Origin: Corella eumyota | Lineage: Eukaryota > Chordata > Ascidiacea > Phlebobranchia > Corellidae | Direction: 5' to 3' | Assembly (NCBI GenBank): GCA_963082875.1 | Contig: OY720097.1 | Location: 5,960,501 to 6,024,500, forward strand | Length of the DNA stretch: 64,000 nucleotides | In this document: in pieces, positions 48,001 to 60,000 of the stretch | Layout: the number at the start of each line of letters is the position of its first letter | How positions within the stretch are numbered: the stretch's first letter is position 1 | The notes under the pieces: model-generated | What the model was told of the DNA's origin: nothing | The model's database searches: none | Seen by the model: the letters and a program-made list of their open reading frames with translations, nothing else | Translations under genes and position numbers: made by a program

Positions 48001-51000
48001 TTCGCGTTTACTAGCAAAAAAAAACTACCAATAACATCACAATAAAAAAAACTTACATAACGCATTGTTTATAAACTATACTTTAATTTTTATTTAATTG
48101 AAGAATATACCTTTTGTATAAATTTTTATTAAAAATAGATATGTTTCAAGTACATATCTGTAATATGATGCGTTTTTTAGTCAACCTTAGCCTACCCAAA
48201 GAATATTAACAAAATGACATTTTGATCTAGCTAAAAAGAATTTTAAAACTTTTTTACAAAATTAAAAAAAAAAATAAAATAAAAAAAAAATCATTTTAAA
48301 AAACTTACCAGTAATATAAAAAAATGTTTTGGTGACAACAAATGCATAGTTTCTGCTGATTAAAAAATAAATAACCGTAACTTATATTCCAAACGTTTGC
48401 CAATAGGTAAACGTTATGTTATGGCCTTTCTTGTGATGACGTCATGCCCTGCTAAGCAACACGTCAATCAAATGACGTCACAAAATGCCAGGGCGCCTAA
48501 GACGACGTGCGTTGCCGTATAACAAGAAAGCAAAAAACCTAAAGCTACACCTTAACCTGGATTTTAAATATAAAATTAATTAGCTTTTAAGTATTCTGCT
48601 GATTTTTTGGCTATTTCGTATAAATAAACCCATTTCCATAATCGGTGAAATTTCTAAAGGACGTCGCCGACTATGCATACAAAACGCAATCATATGTAAT
48701 CGCTAGAAAATAGGTTAAAATAATACCAAAATTAAAGGGTAAACATGGAAACAAAAAACGACTGCCGGTACTGAAAATCCGACAAATTAAACAAAAATTG
48801 CAAGCGCTTTGATCGCAGTAGGTAAAACCGTAAAATCAAACAATACTGATAAAACATTTTACCGAAAATTTAATGCCTGTTTTCAAATCTGTCACAAATC
48901 TGTCACAAACTAGGTTACACCTGTACTGTGTTTGCACTGTTTTACTTGGTTTAGCTTTATAGCTGTAAAATTAATCGATCCTAGCTACCAAGATAAAATC
49001 TGTGCAACTTTAAAACGTATTCCTTTAACAAACAGCAAGGCTATCGACTTGTTTTACCGATTTTTACATTTATTTTTAAAGTTCTTTTCACTATCTTACT
49101 ATCAAAAGCAGTTCAACAAATGGCCTAGGTCCAAGGCTGCCAATCAAACTTTATCTTATTGGCCTGATTGTATCCATATGGTTATATCGCGAGTTAACGC
49201 GACAAAACGCAGGAGACCACACTAAATACATGACATTTGGCCGGTATTGTGGCGCGGTGAACGCAGTATAGTATGTGTGTGGTTTTAAAACTTGCAGACA
49301 ACGCGTTGTTTAGTTTTAAGGGCGCATAGGCGATAAAAATAGCGCGAAATTTATCAAGAAAGAGGCATATTATATGTGAATTAAATTGGTAATATAGCAG
49401 TGCTTTTGCAATGTCAGTATGCCTTATTTAATATTATCCCTTAATTTTGTTTTCTATTTTAAAATTTTACATTTGAAGGTACTAAATTAAATAGTTTTAG
49501 CCTACCCAAACTGACAATTGACGCCTATATATTTTGGTTTTAAATTGAAAATCGGATCACACGTACTTAAGCTCTAAGCGAGGTCAAACCTCAATCAAAA
49601 CAGTCGAAAGTTAGAGCAAGGTTACTTCCAAATTAGTCGACAAGCAAGCGAAAATATTCAAGAACTTAACAATTAATCACATTTAAAACTAAGTAATATA
49701 GTATCAATTGCACTAAAGCAGACCTTAAATGTAATTACCTACATACTTGATCTACATACTTCACTTAATTTGGTCTTAACATTTTGTTAACCCTTCTAAA
49801 CAGTCGATATATCAAAGTTTAAAGTTATTTAATCTACCGCAATACTCAAATAACGTATTATTTAATTTTTCTTTTTAAAATAAAATATTGCTGACGTACT
49901 TTTACGTTTTTAAATGCTTTAATTTAAGCAAATTTACAAAGTAGGTCATTATAATCACATCTAATCCTATAATTGGGTCTTAAATAAAATGCATGGCCGA
50001 CTATTCCAGGCTAATTTGGGTTAGGTAGCAGATAACAATTGTGCATCATTTTTTATCAAACGAAACGAAAACGGATAGCAATACCTCGATAAATATAAAA
50101 CCTACTGAAAAACTGATTCTACCATTACCTATTATTTCTAACACCTGTTTTCCAAAATGAGCAAAAATAACAAAAACATAGACGGGAAACCGATACACGA
50201 AAAAGTTTCGAATTAAATAACCTTGCTTGTCTTACTGAAATTTTTGTGGGTGCCTACTATAAAAACGATAAACAATGATCTTGACAATAGTATCCCCTAG
50301 GACGGTTAACTTTCTTAACTTATAGATATAACACTTTTATAAAGGAAACCACATATCTACACAAGTGGTTAAATAAGTACCGGTCGAAAGTAGATTTTTA
50401 AACACACCCAACTTGAGATACACGAGCCCAGAGTTTAAAGCACCATTGGCCAGCACTCGAGCGTATATATGACATAGTGCCTGGCCTTACTTAAACATGC
50501 CTAAAACGGGTTTTGGGCAAAAAAAATAAATAAAATTGTTTTCTGCACCAACCTAAAAAACTGTAAGTTGTAATGCCAAAAATACCAATTTAAGCCGTTT
50601 TTGTTGACTTAATATACGACATCTGACTAAAACTACCAAATTAACGCTTTACTTTTTTTCAAACCCACACCCAAAACATTTTTTAACCTTGCCACTTCAA
50701 AATAAAATGACTACAAACACACGACAAGTGGCGTTAAAACATCACGTCAAGTTTATACGCACGCAATGCTTTGAAACTCGCACGAACTTACTGACTGTTC
50801 TGACTCGATCTCAATTTAAAGCCAAACAAAATATATATCTACAAATTAGATCATAATTTATATATGCTTTAAATTCGAACAGTTATATTAAAAATCTTTT
50901 AAAATAATCTAAGCATATATTTATTTAAACGTAATAACTCTACGTCTGGCTAACATAACAGTTTTATAGCAAAATGTCTGTTTCTAACAAAATAAATGAC

Positions 51001-54000
51001 AAACTGCCCTTTTAAAACATAACTTGGCCCACAAATTACATTCTCGGTGCCGCAAATTAGATAGCGATCCCAAAACAAACATTTGCTTTCTTTATTCTGT
51101 TATTTTACGTGGTTTTCCGGAGTACAATAGTTGTCGACTACCACAACTAACAGGCTAATAATGGTTAGGCCGCCAAATGATTGGCTAGTGGTCTAAGTCA
51201 ACATCGTCTCGTACAATACATTTTATAGGTTAGCAAACTTAACATTCCAAAACTGTGAACCTGATTATATTTTTAAAACAGTTTTCAGGAAAAATTTGTC
51301 CATCTATGCTTTCTGAAACTTTCAATACAGCTAGTCTTAATAATTTTTTTAATAGATATAAATTAGCGTATAAAGCACACGGCTTATTGCTTTGCTGGGT
51401 ATTTAATAAAAGGCCCGGAAACTAGCGTCGCCTTCGCCGAAAAAAATCGTCTGACTCCCGTCGAAAATAACAGCGAAGTAAATTAAATTCATTAAAACTG
51501 TCGCAAACTGAATTTTACTCCGTCATCCAGAAGTTTAACCTGCTTTTAAAAAAACGATATTTGACAAATAATTTTTATTGAAATTCGTCTACCTGAACAT
51601 AATTTTTGCGGAAACTAATAAGTTTAATTTGTTAACTATAATATAAAATCCACTAACCCATACAAAAATGAGATGTAACTATTTATAACACACCCCTCTA
51701 CTTTATCAACAGGTTAGTATATAATACAACGCATTTCTTATCCTTATATCAAAATAAGAATACATTTCAAATTAAACAATAAATAATATTCTATATTTTA
51801 CTTACTGACTGTTAACCATAAACATGTTGTGCTGCGTTATAATGATGGTCGCACGCCAAAGTAATTTTAAAAGTGGCGTAACAAAAAAGGGGTTTTCGGT
51901 TCGTTCAGGTTCGAGTCTCCATTTTTTTTTGATTTCAATTTACACGACAATTTTATTATTACCTAGCTTAATAGGTTTTAGGTTTGATACATGGACTGTT
52001 TATTGTCAAATTAACAAAGGCATAAATCAAGTTAATTTTTAAACAAAGCTTATGTCTAAAAATGTTGCTAATCCGATTTTTATCTTTCAAAGTCGAAAAT
52101 CGAGTAAATTAAAACTGGAGTCAAGTTGAAATTGGACACCTTAAATATCTATTGGCTTTAATGGGCCATTGTTACCTGACAAGAACCCTTTGTTCGCAGG
52201 TATTCATGCAAAACGACGCGTCTTGAGTGTCAAAAGACGACTATATCGTCGTTTATGGATTCTCAAAAATGTTTATTTTTGTAATAAAAAAATAATAAAA
52301 TGACTTATTAATATGTAACGTTGCGTAGCTAAAGAATAAATTGTTAATTTGAAAAACTATAAATGTGAATTAATGCCCACAATTATTTTTACCATGTACA
52401 AGTACAAACTTTTTTAGCTCAAAACTTTTGCGTGTTTTTGAATAAAAAACTAGTAACATTAAATAGAGAACTCACCGAATTGGTTTCGTCCGTAAGTGAG
52501 AACGTAAACTCGTCTTCCGTCCGCTCGGTGTCACTAGTGTGCACATATTGAACTGTCCCGGATATGAGGTCATCCTGGGTGAACCCGGAAATTGAAAAAC
52601 CTGAGAAAAAACGAAGTTATTACATAATTAAACAATATCCTTAAAAACAAAAAATATTCTAAAATTTAATTTATTTGTTTTTACCAGGTTGATCGGTGAA
52701 TTCCAATCTTCCAAGTTTCGGTGGAACTGTGATGTCATAATGAATTCTTCCAGACTCGTCGGTTGCAGACAACTGCCGTGTTGTTATCTTTTTATGACCC
52801 CCCTCTTTAATTTCAAGGCCTACAGAAAAAAGGAAGAAAAAAATTACATTTTCACAAAAAAAAATCAGCTCAAAATTATATAACAGAAAATTGGCACAAC
52901 TGAATTTAAAAAATAAAAAAATTACCTTCGTTAGTAATAATTCTTGGAGGTACGTTGTCATCGTTGACCCGAATATTGAATCTAAGATCGACCATGCCAC
53001 CAATGACGTCAAACATGAAAAATACGTCACCGCCCCCTTGCGCCACCGGGTGGACATATCTGATATACCCTAGCAACATAAAAGTAACAAAAATTAAACT
53101 CTATTTTTTTTCAAAAAATGCAAGAAAATTATTTTTTTAAAATAGTGGCATTATTTTTCACAAACCGTTATCAATTTCGTCTTGAGTAAATTCGTTTTCT
53201 CCTTCTGCTGTTAGATTGATAATTCCATCTTCATTTGCATATTGAAGTTGGCCTACATTTGGATCTCTGGTGACGACGTAAGAAGCCACGTGATCGGACA
53301 TAGTCGAGCGCACAAGCAGTTGCTCAGATGTGATAATTGTAGAAGAACCTTTAAGAAAAAAATTGTAAAATAATTTTAAACTTTAATAATAAAAATTGAA
53401 ATTCATACACAAATTGTTAATTTTTTTCGTTTTATTTTACCCATAATTTTTTATTAATTTTAACTTTTATTCCAGGAATTTTTTCCTTTTTTACAAAATA
53501 ATTTTTATTTTTTTATTTAAATTTTGTTTACCTTTTTCCACTGTGATTCCAGTGTTCACCTCAACCTCATAATCGTAATCATCCCCTCCCATTAACTCAT
53601 CCCTGTCTAGTTCATCTTCTTCCATTAGTTCCTCGTAGACTGGAGGAGTAAGATGACGAAGAACAACATCTTCCGGATCAGGTTCAACCTAAAAAAGACT
53701 TTGTGTAAATTTTTTTAATTTGTCATTTTTTAAATTTTTAATTTAGTTAACATCCCAAATATAAAAAAAAAAAATTCCCCAAAATTACATCAAATTCCAA
53801 TTCTCCCTTTTTGTTGTGAGACCCGTCACTCAAAGTAAAACCAAGCGTGTCACGTCGCCCCCTAGTGGGTATAATGTCAACTTCTTCGTCTATTTGAGTT
53901 TCATAACAGATTTTATGATCCAGAACATCTTGGTAGGTGAAAGTTGCTCCGACTCTTAGCTCAGTTTCTTGTTTGGATTTCATTCCCATCCCTGGTCCCA

Positions 54001-57000
54001 TATTTCCTACAATATTAAAATAATTTGAGTATTTCTTTATGTATCTACATTGCTTAGCCATTTAATTTAGTCGCAAACCGAACTTTATTCTAAGAGATAA
54101 GATTTAAAAAATTAAAAATAATTTTCGTACTTTTCATGGTTCCTATTTTCCATCCGTTTTCCATTCCATGTGGAACGCCCATCGCCAGCTTCACCAACTT
54201 TCCATATCTCAATTGTGATGTCACAGTAAAAACAAGGTCACTACTCGACGTGTCGGGGTCAATGACAACGAGTGACCCGTTCTTAATTATAATAGCGTGT
54301 CCATTTTGGCAAACAACAGTAGCGGTGTGCAGGACTGGTTGTTTGTTATCGGAAGGCTGCATTGATGTATTAATGTATCATTAAATTTATCCAAGAATTG
54401 TAATAAGAATTCTATATACGATAAATCTATGTATATGTACCTCGATTGTAATGTTAAGCCTGTATACTGGCGACAAAGAATGTCCGTCGGTCACCACAAA
54501 CGTAAAATAATCTCTAGTTTTATGCCCAACAGCGCTATCACGCGGAACGTAATAAATTCCTCCGTCCAGAATATCTTGCATGCTAAACCATACGTCTTCG
54601 CCCTCACGAGCTTCGTTTTGTTCTACAATAAAAAATAAGACAGAAATCAAGTTAAAAACAGATTTATGTATTTTTAAAATTATACCGCAGTTTTTTATTC
54701 AATAATTTTTAATATTAGATAAGTTAATTTCAGGTAAAGTGTAATTGAAAACAGTTGTCTAATAAAATGAAGTTAGTATTTAAAGCTTGCCTGCATCTAA
54801 CGTATTGATAAGCTCCCCGTATTTTGTGTTTTCAACAACGTTGATGATCAAATCATATTTCGGAGTGTCTTGATCAGTTGCAATTATTTCACCAGGCGTT
54901 ATCATAGCTTGAGCTTGGTTGGCAGTAACCTATAAAAAGCAATACAAACGGTAACAAGTGGTTTAGCAATTAAATAATAACAATAAAATGCCTAATTGTT
55001 ACTTGCATTTAGAAAAACTATTTTGAATGCATATTGAATTAAAAAAATAGTTATTTAAAATAATTGAGATTTGTGACCTCTACTTTCTTTAACTTTGTAT
55101 GTATAATCTATTTCACCACAACTTTTTAACTTAACACACAAACATAATAGACAATTACTTACTACCAATTCACCCCCTACCGACACTGTGGGGGGATAAA
55201 GTTGAGATGGGGTAATGGTTATTGACAATGTTTGATCTTCCAAAGTACGTCCGTTTCCACTGTCGACTGTAAAGCGAACGGTGTCGTGCAACGTTTTACC
55301 AGAGCTACCACTGCTATGAAATCTGTGATAAAACATATAAAAATCTGACTTAAAACATATTTCTATAAAATTGTTTTAAAATGTTTAAAAAAAAGCAATT
55401 TAAAGTTAGTTGAAATAAAATACAAATATTCTACTTATTTCTAGAAAAGTTATAAAGTTGAAAATGATAAAATGTTTTCTTCATAAAATGTAAATATAAA
55501 CCTTATTAGTTCCTCGTTAATATCTTCTTGTGTAAAAGTAACCCCTGGAATAATTGGACCACTTAATTCACTTTCAAGCAAACCGTTTGTTGGTTCTGAT
55601 AGCAGCAAGTAAATTATCTAAAAGTAAAACAAAAGTAACTTAAGCAAATTAGTTTGTACAAATTTATATTTTATGCCTAACTATTTAACCAAATCGAAAA
55701 AAAGAATGTTTTGCTAACCTTGTTGTCCGTGACGTCACCATCTACGTAGGCCAGATTCTCACGTGACAAAATAGTCTCGCTTGCTTCTGGAACAACCAAT
55801 GAGAGCTCCGTATCGGGATCTGGGGAAGGGCCTGTGTTCTCAGTTTGATAAACATTAACCTAGAAGATATTTTCAGTAATAAAAAATGACAACATATTTG
55901 TTAATAACAGAAACTAAAGTAAATATATTATGAAACATAAAAAATAACTAAGCGAGGTATACCTGTATAACTGTTGTAACTGTATTGGTAAGATCTGTGA
56001 CACTAATTTGGATTTGATCAGCACTATTTTCTTCATCGCCTTCATGGATATATGTTAAAGAATCACTTTGAACCTAAATTTTTAGAATAAATTAAAAATA
56101 GTTAATATGACAGTTTACCGTATTTTTTAATTTTTGTGAGTTATGATAATAATTTTTATTCATTAACTTGGTAACCCAAGGCCTTTTCACATTAAAATTC
56201 GTGTAATTTTTTAATCCAAGATATGCAAGAAACTAAAGTTAAAATCTTAAAATATATTTTACATCTGAGTAAGTAAAAGCGTCTCCTTCTGCCAAAATCA
56301 TCCGTGTACCGTCATCATTTCTAACCAAGGTCCCGTAACGAGGTGATTTAACCAGTGTGAATATAAGATCACGTGACGATGTGTCAGGGTCACGCACAGC
56401 TAATTGGGCTTCGCCTAAAATCAAATTTTGAAATCTAAATTCTGAACATGATGAGCAAGCACACTATGCCCACCATGTATATATTAACTATTATATTTAA
56501 AATTAAACTTTAACAATGTTTATGCTTTTATATATATCGAACCAAGAACTCAATAATCAAAAACGCATTTTTCTAATTTTGAACTTACCAATTACGGATA
56601 AGTGTCCTTGTGCGACATCTAGTGTTGGGTTAAGAGTTACAAAAACAGGAGGAGATGTGTGACCGGAAACAAGTTGAATTGTGAAGTTGACTGGCGGTAA
56701 AGTATGTTCTCCATCCGAAACCTGATATTCAAACTCCATACGAGGGCTTCCATTACTATTTAAAAAATGATATATTTATTGTAGTTTAACCCTAATGTGT
56801 GGATTTATTTATAGTTTAAAAGGTAGTAACTAAAGCTTATACGGTACAGACCAGTAGTATATGAATTATATAGATGCTTTAAATATGTAATTGTGAAAAC
56901 CCATATAATCTCACACAATGCAAAATCAAACGTTAATAGATTCAAATTTTGTCGTTTAGCAAAATTGCAATAGGTGTTAACATTTAGATATTAAAATTTT

Positions 57001-60000
57001 TCGATTGAAATATTATTAACTAATCACGTGTAATGAGAAAATGCGAGTGGTTGTTAATTAACGTCTTCAACATGCGGTGTTGGTGCAGAAACTTACATAA
57101 CTTTCCATCAAGAGAAACAATATTCGGAAAGAAATTCGAAATGTTACAATTTAAAAAAAAAAATTTAAGAGTACCTTTTTCTTGTATATATATATTTATC
57201 CCCGATATAAAAAGGTCGACTTCACGACCAAAACATGGAGTGAATCAGTTACTTTAACCAAGTTTTAAGTTGCCTTTGGCAGTTTAAGATAGTATACATT
57301 ATCATTGCTGATAATTAAGCTGCTGAGAATGTTGGCTTAGCATGAGTTCATACCGTTTATAGCGCCTTACACAAGGGCGCTGCAGCGTGAAGGCGGTGGG
57401 AATCGAACTTAAGACCTCATGTAGGGGGATTAGAGTTTTGACCACTACACCAACCTGCCAGCACTTTAAAACATAAACTGTGTGATATTTACATTTTTTA
57501 CTTAATAACCACAGTTTAAATATAATTAAAAGAATAAATTACTGAGATTAGTAAAAGATGATTAATGATTGGTTAGTACTGGTAGTACCTAGCAGTATCA
57601 GTTAGAGCCTGATAGGGGCCATACTTAATCCCTCCACCGTCCAAGTCCTCCTCACTCTCGTACAATCTTCCTTGCTCGAACAAAACGCTGGGGATTCCCC
57701 CGATAGGAGGCCGATAGACGATCTTGTTTGCGTCGACGTCGGCTTGCGTAAAAACGGTGATCGGGACGTGTGGCCTGTCCGCGTGTTCCAAGGTCCCAAA
57801 AGTCACAGAAAGTGGTCTGTAAAGTGAAATTAATTAATTTAAGTAAGGTTCGTGGTACACAGATAACGTAGGCCTAACGTAGCTTATACCAGCAGCGTGG
57901 TCAAAACACTTGGCTTTACTACATAAAGTTGTGAGTTTGATACCCACTGCTTTCATGCTGTATTGTTGTTGGGTTAAAAATAAAATAAACTCCAGATGAG
58001 CCGACACTTAATTAGCAGCTTAATTATCAGGCAATTATAATTTATAACTTTTCAAATTGCTAAAGTCAACTTGAGACTATGTCGAAGTAACGAATTTTAC
58101 TCTATTTTTTTAGCTTGTAAAGTCGACCTTACCAATTAGTGCGTGCTTAAAAAATTATTACAAACTACACCAATAAAAAGATTTACCTTGTGACGTTGAA
58201 AATCAGATTTCTATCCGGCGTGTCTTCGTCAGTGTAGTGGAGATATCCATTATGTAATATAGTTACTTCACCCTCGATCGCTGACATTTCTGGTGATGAC
58301 GTCATGCCACGTGACAAGCGAGGGGATTCGACGTTGTCCCGGACCACGTGGATTCGAAACTCGTCGCTTGCGATTGGCTCAGATGGGTTATTGGTTTCAT
58401 CATATACCTACGTAATAATGACGTCATAACATTACTTAAAACAAAATTTTGATTTTTAATCAACTTTAAAAAATGTCAATAAAATATTTTTGTAGTGACG
58501 TCGTATTTTGTAATGACGTCACTTACCTCAAATTCGAAAGCTTCAATTTCGTCTTCTTCATCATCTTCAGAGAAATCCCGATACCAGATCACCTCCTGAT
58601 CCACATCCCGTTGGGAAAACCTGATCATCGGAGGAGAAAGATACATCCCTTTCCTGCTACTCATCCACTCTTCCATGCTGATCCCGAACTGATTCGGAGG
58701 AGGCGAATCTTGGAGCAACATTACGACCACTGCTCCTCTATAAATAATTTTGAAATTACAATTTTAATAAAATAAAAAAAAAAAATGAAGACTAACTAAG
58801 AAAAGAAAATAAAGAGGTTATAATTAACTTAAATATATTTTGTAGCTAATATATAAAATCAAATTTTTAACATTGAACATTTACCGTTTACGACCCTTAT
58901 TGGGTCTAATGACATAAACGATTTTTGATTTATCTTTCTGGTTGGTTCCAATGGTTTGAAGATGTTGATTCGTGATTCGAACCATTCCACCTCGTCGGAC
59001 GTGAATACCATCTTTTTTGATTAACCGTGGACCAGAGTTCTCCTAAAATAAATTATAAAATAAAAAAAAAGATTTTTCAAAAAATATATTTTTGTCCACT
59101 ATTTTCAAAATTGTTGTTTAAATAGGCATTTTGTGTCTTTGATTAGCATGGTTATACTATAAAAGTTTTACATCATGAATAAACTTTAAATATAAACTGA
59201 AATTTTTTTTACATTTGAATTACTTTGAAAATTTTAAGCCCTTACTCTTGGCATAACGTTAACTTGCAACACGTTGTTTATAACGTGGTACCCATCTAAT
59301 ATTTGAAAAGTGACCGAATCGTGAATGACGTCATCTGAAGTGATGTTGCCATGTGAAACGTACGTTATGACGTCATTATTCAAATCTTGAATCTAACGAA
59401 AAATGATTAAAACTATCAAATTAAGTTTGGGTAAAATATTTAACAAAAAAATAAAATAAAATTAATTTACTTTTAATAAAGTAATCGTTTCGTCGTAGTT
59501 CGGAAGTTTGACTACGTCACCAAATTTGGGCGGGTAAATAATCGTGATAGTGACGTCATCTGAATTGTCGTCATCTCGGACCTCAAAGTTGGAGGAAGAT
59601 ATTTTCGCCGATTTTCCAGACCTAATTATTTTTTAAAATTTGGCTAAAGTTAATTAACGACAAAAAATTTAGTTGGTCAAATTAGTTATTTTGTTGTAAT
59701 AAGTTAAACTTATAAAATAATTTTTTTTTGCGAAAACTTGATAATTAGTCATTTTTAAAAACGCATTTAAAAATCACGACCCTACACCTACTTTACGAAT
59801 ATTGGTTTGTTTTTGATGACGACAGGAGCAATTGTCGATATTGCAGTTATTTCTATGGTTATCGGATTTGACTCGAGTTGACGATCCGTTGCCTGAAAAG
59901 TGGCCACGCCATGTCGCCCTTGAGTAGGGTCATGTACAAACCATAACGATCCAGTAAGAATTTTCTTGAATGGAATTTTAGTTCCAATTGATAAGCGATT

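Larger units (their letters stand above)
47712..52475 (-). other. Largest FRAS1 intron (4.8 kb) inside CSPG repeat 10/11
   Basis: Phase-0 intron, much longer than the rest of the gene's introns. Contains a candidate alternative first exon (48,309-48,347), two TGACGTCA sites just upstream of it (48,437 and 48,473), a GC-richer patch at 49,180-49,340 and a weak tRNA-like stretch near 51,840-51,925. Reading frames of up to 97 codons inside have no recognisable homology or splice context. Long introns of this kind often hold regulatory elements. Confidence 0.7.

Noticed and set aside
48932-49225. 97-codon reading frame in the large FRAS1 intron
   Set aside because: No recognisable homology, no splice context, composition like its AT-rich surroundings.
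59622-59800. Apparent frameshift between two FRAS1 exons
   Set aside because: It arises only if the first GT (GTAAAG) is taken as donor. The overlapping GTAGGT five bases on keeps the frame (IFVK-SGKS).
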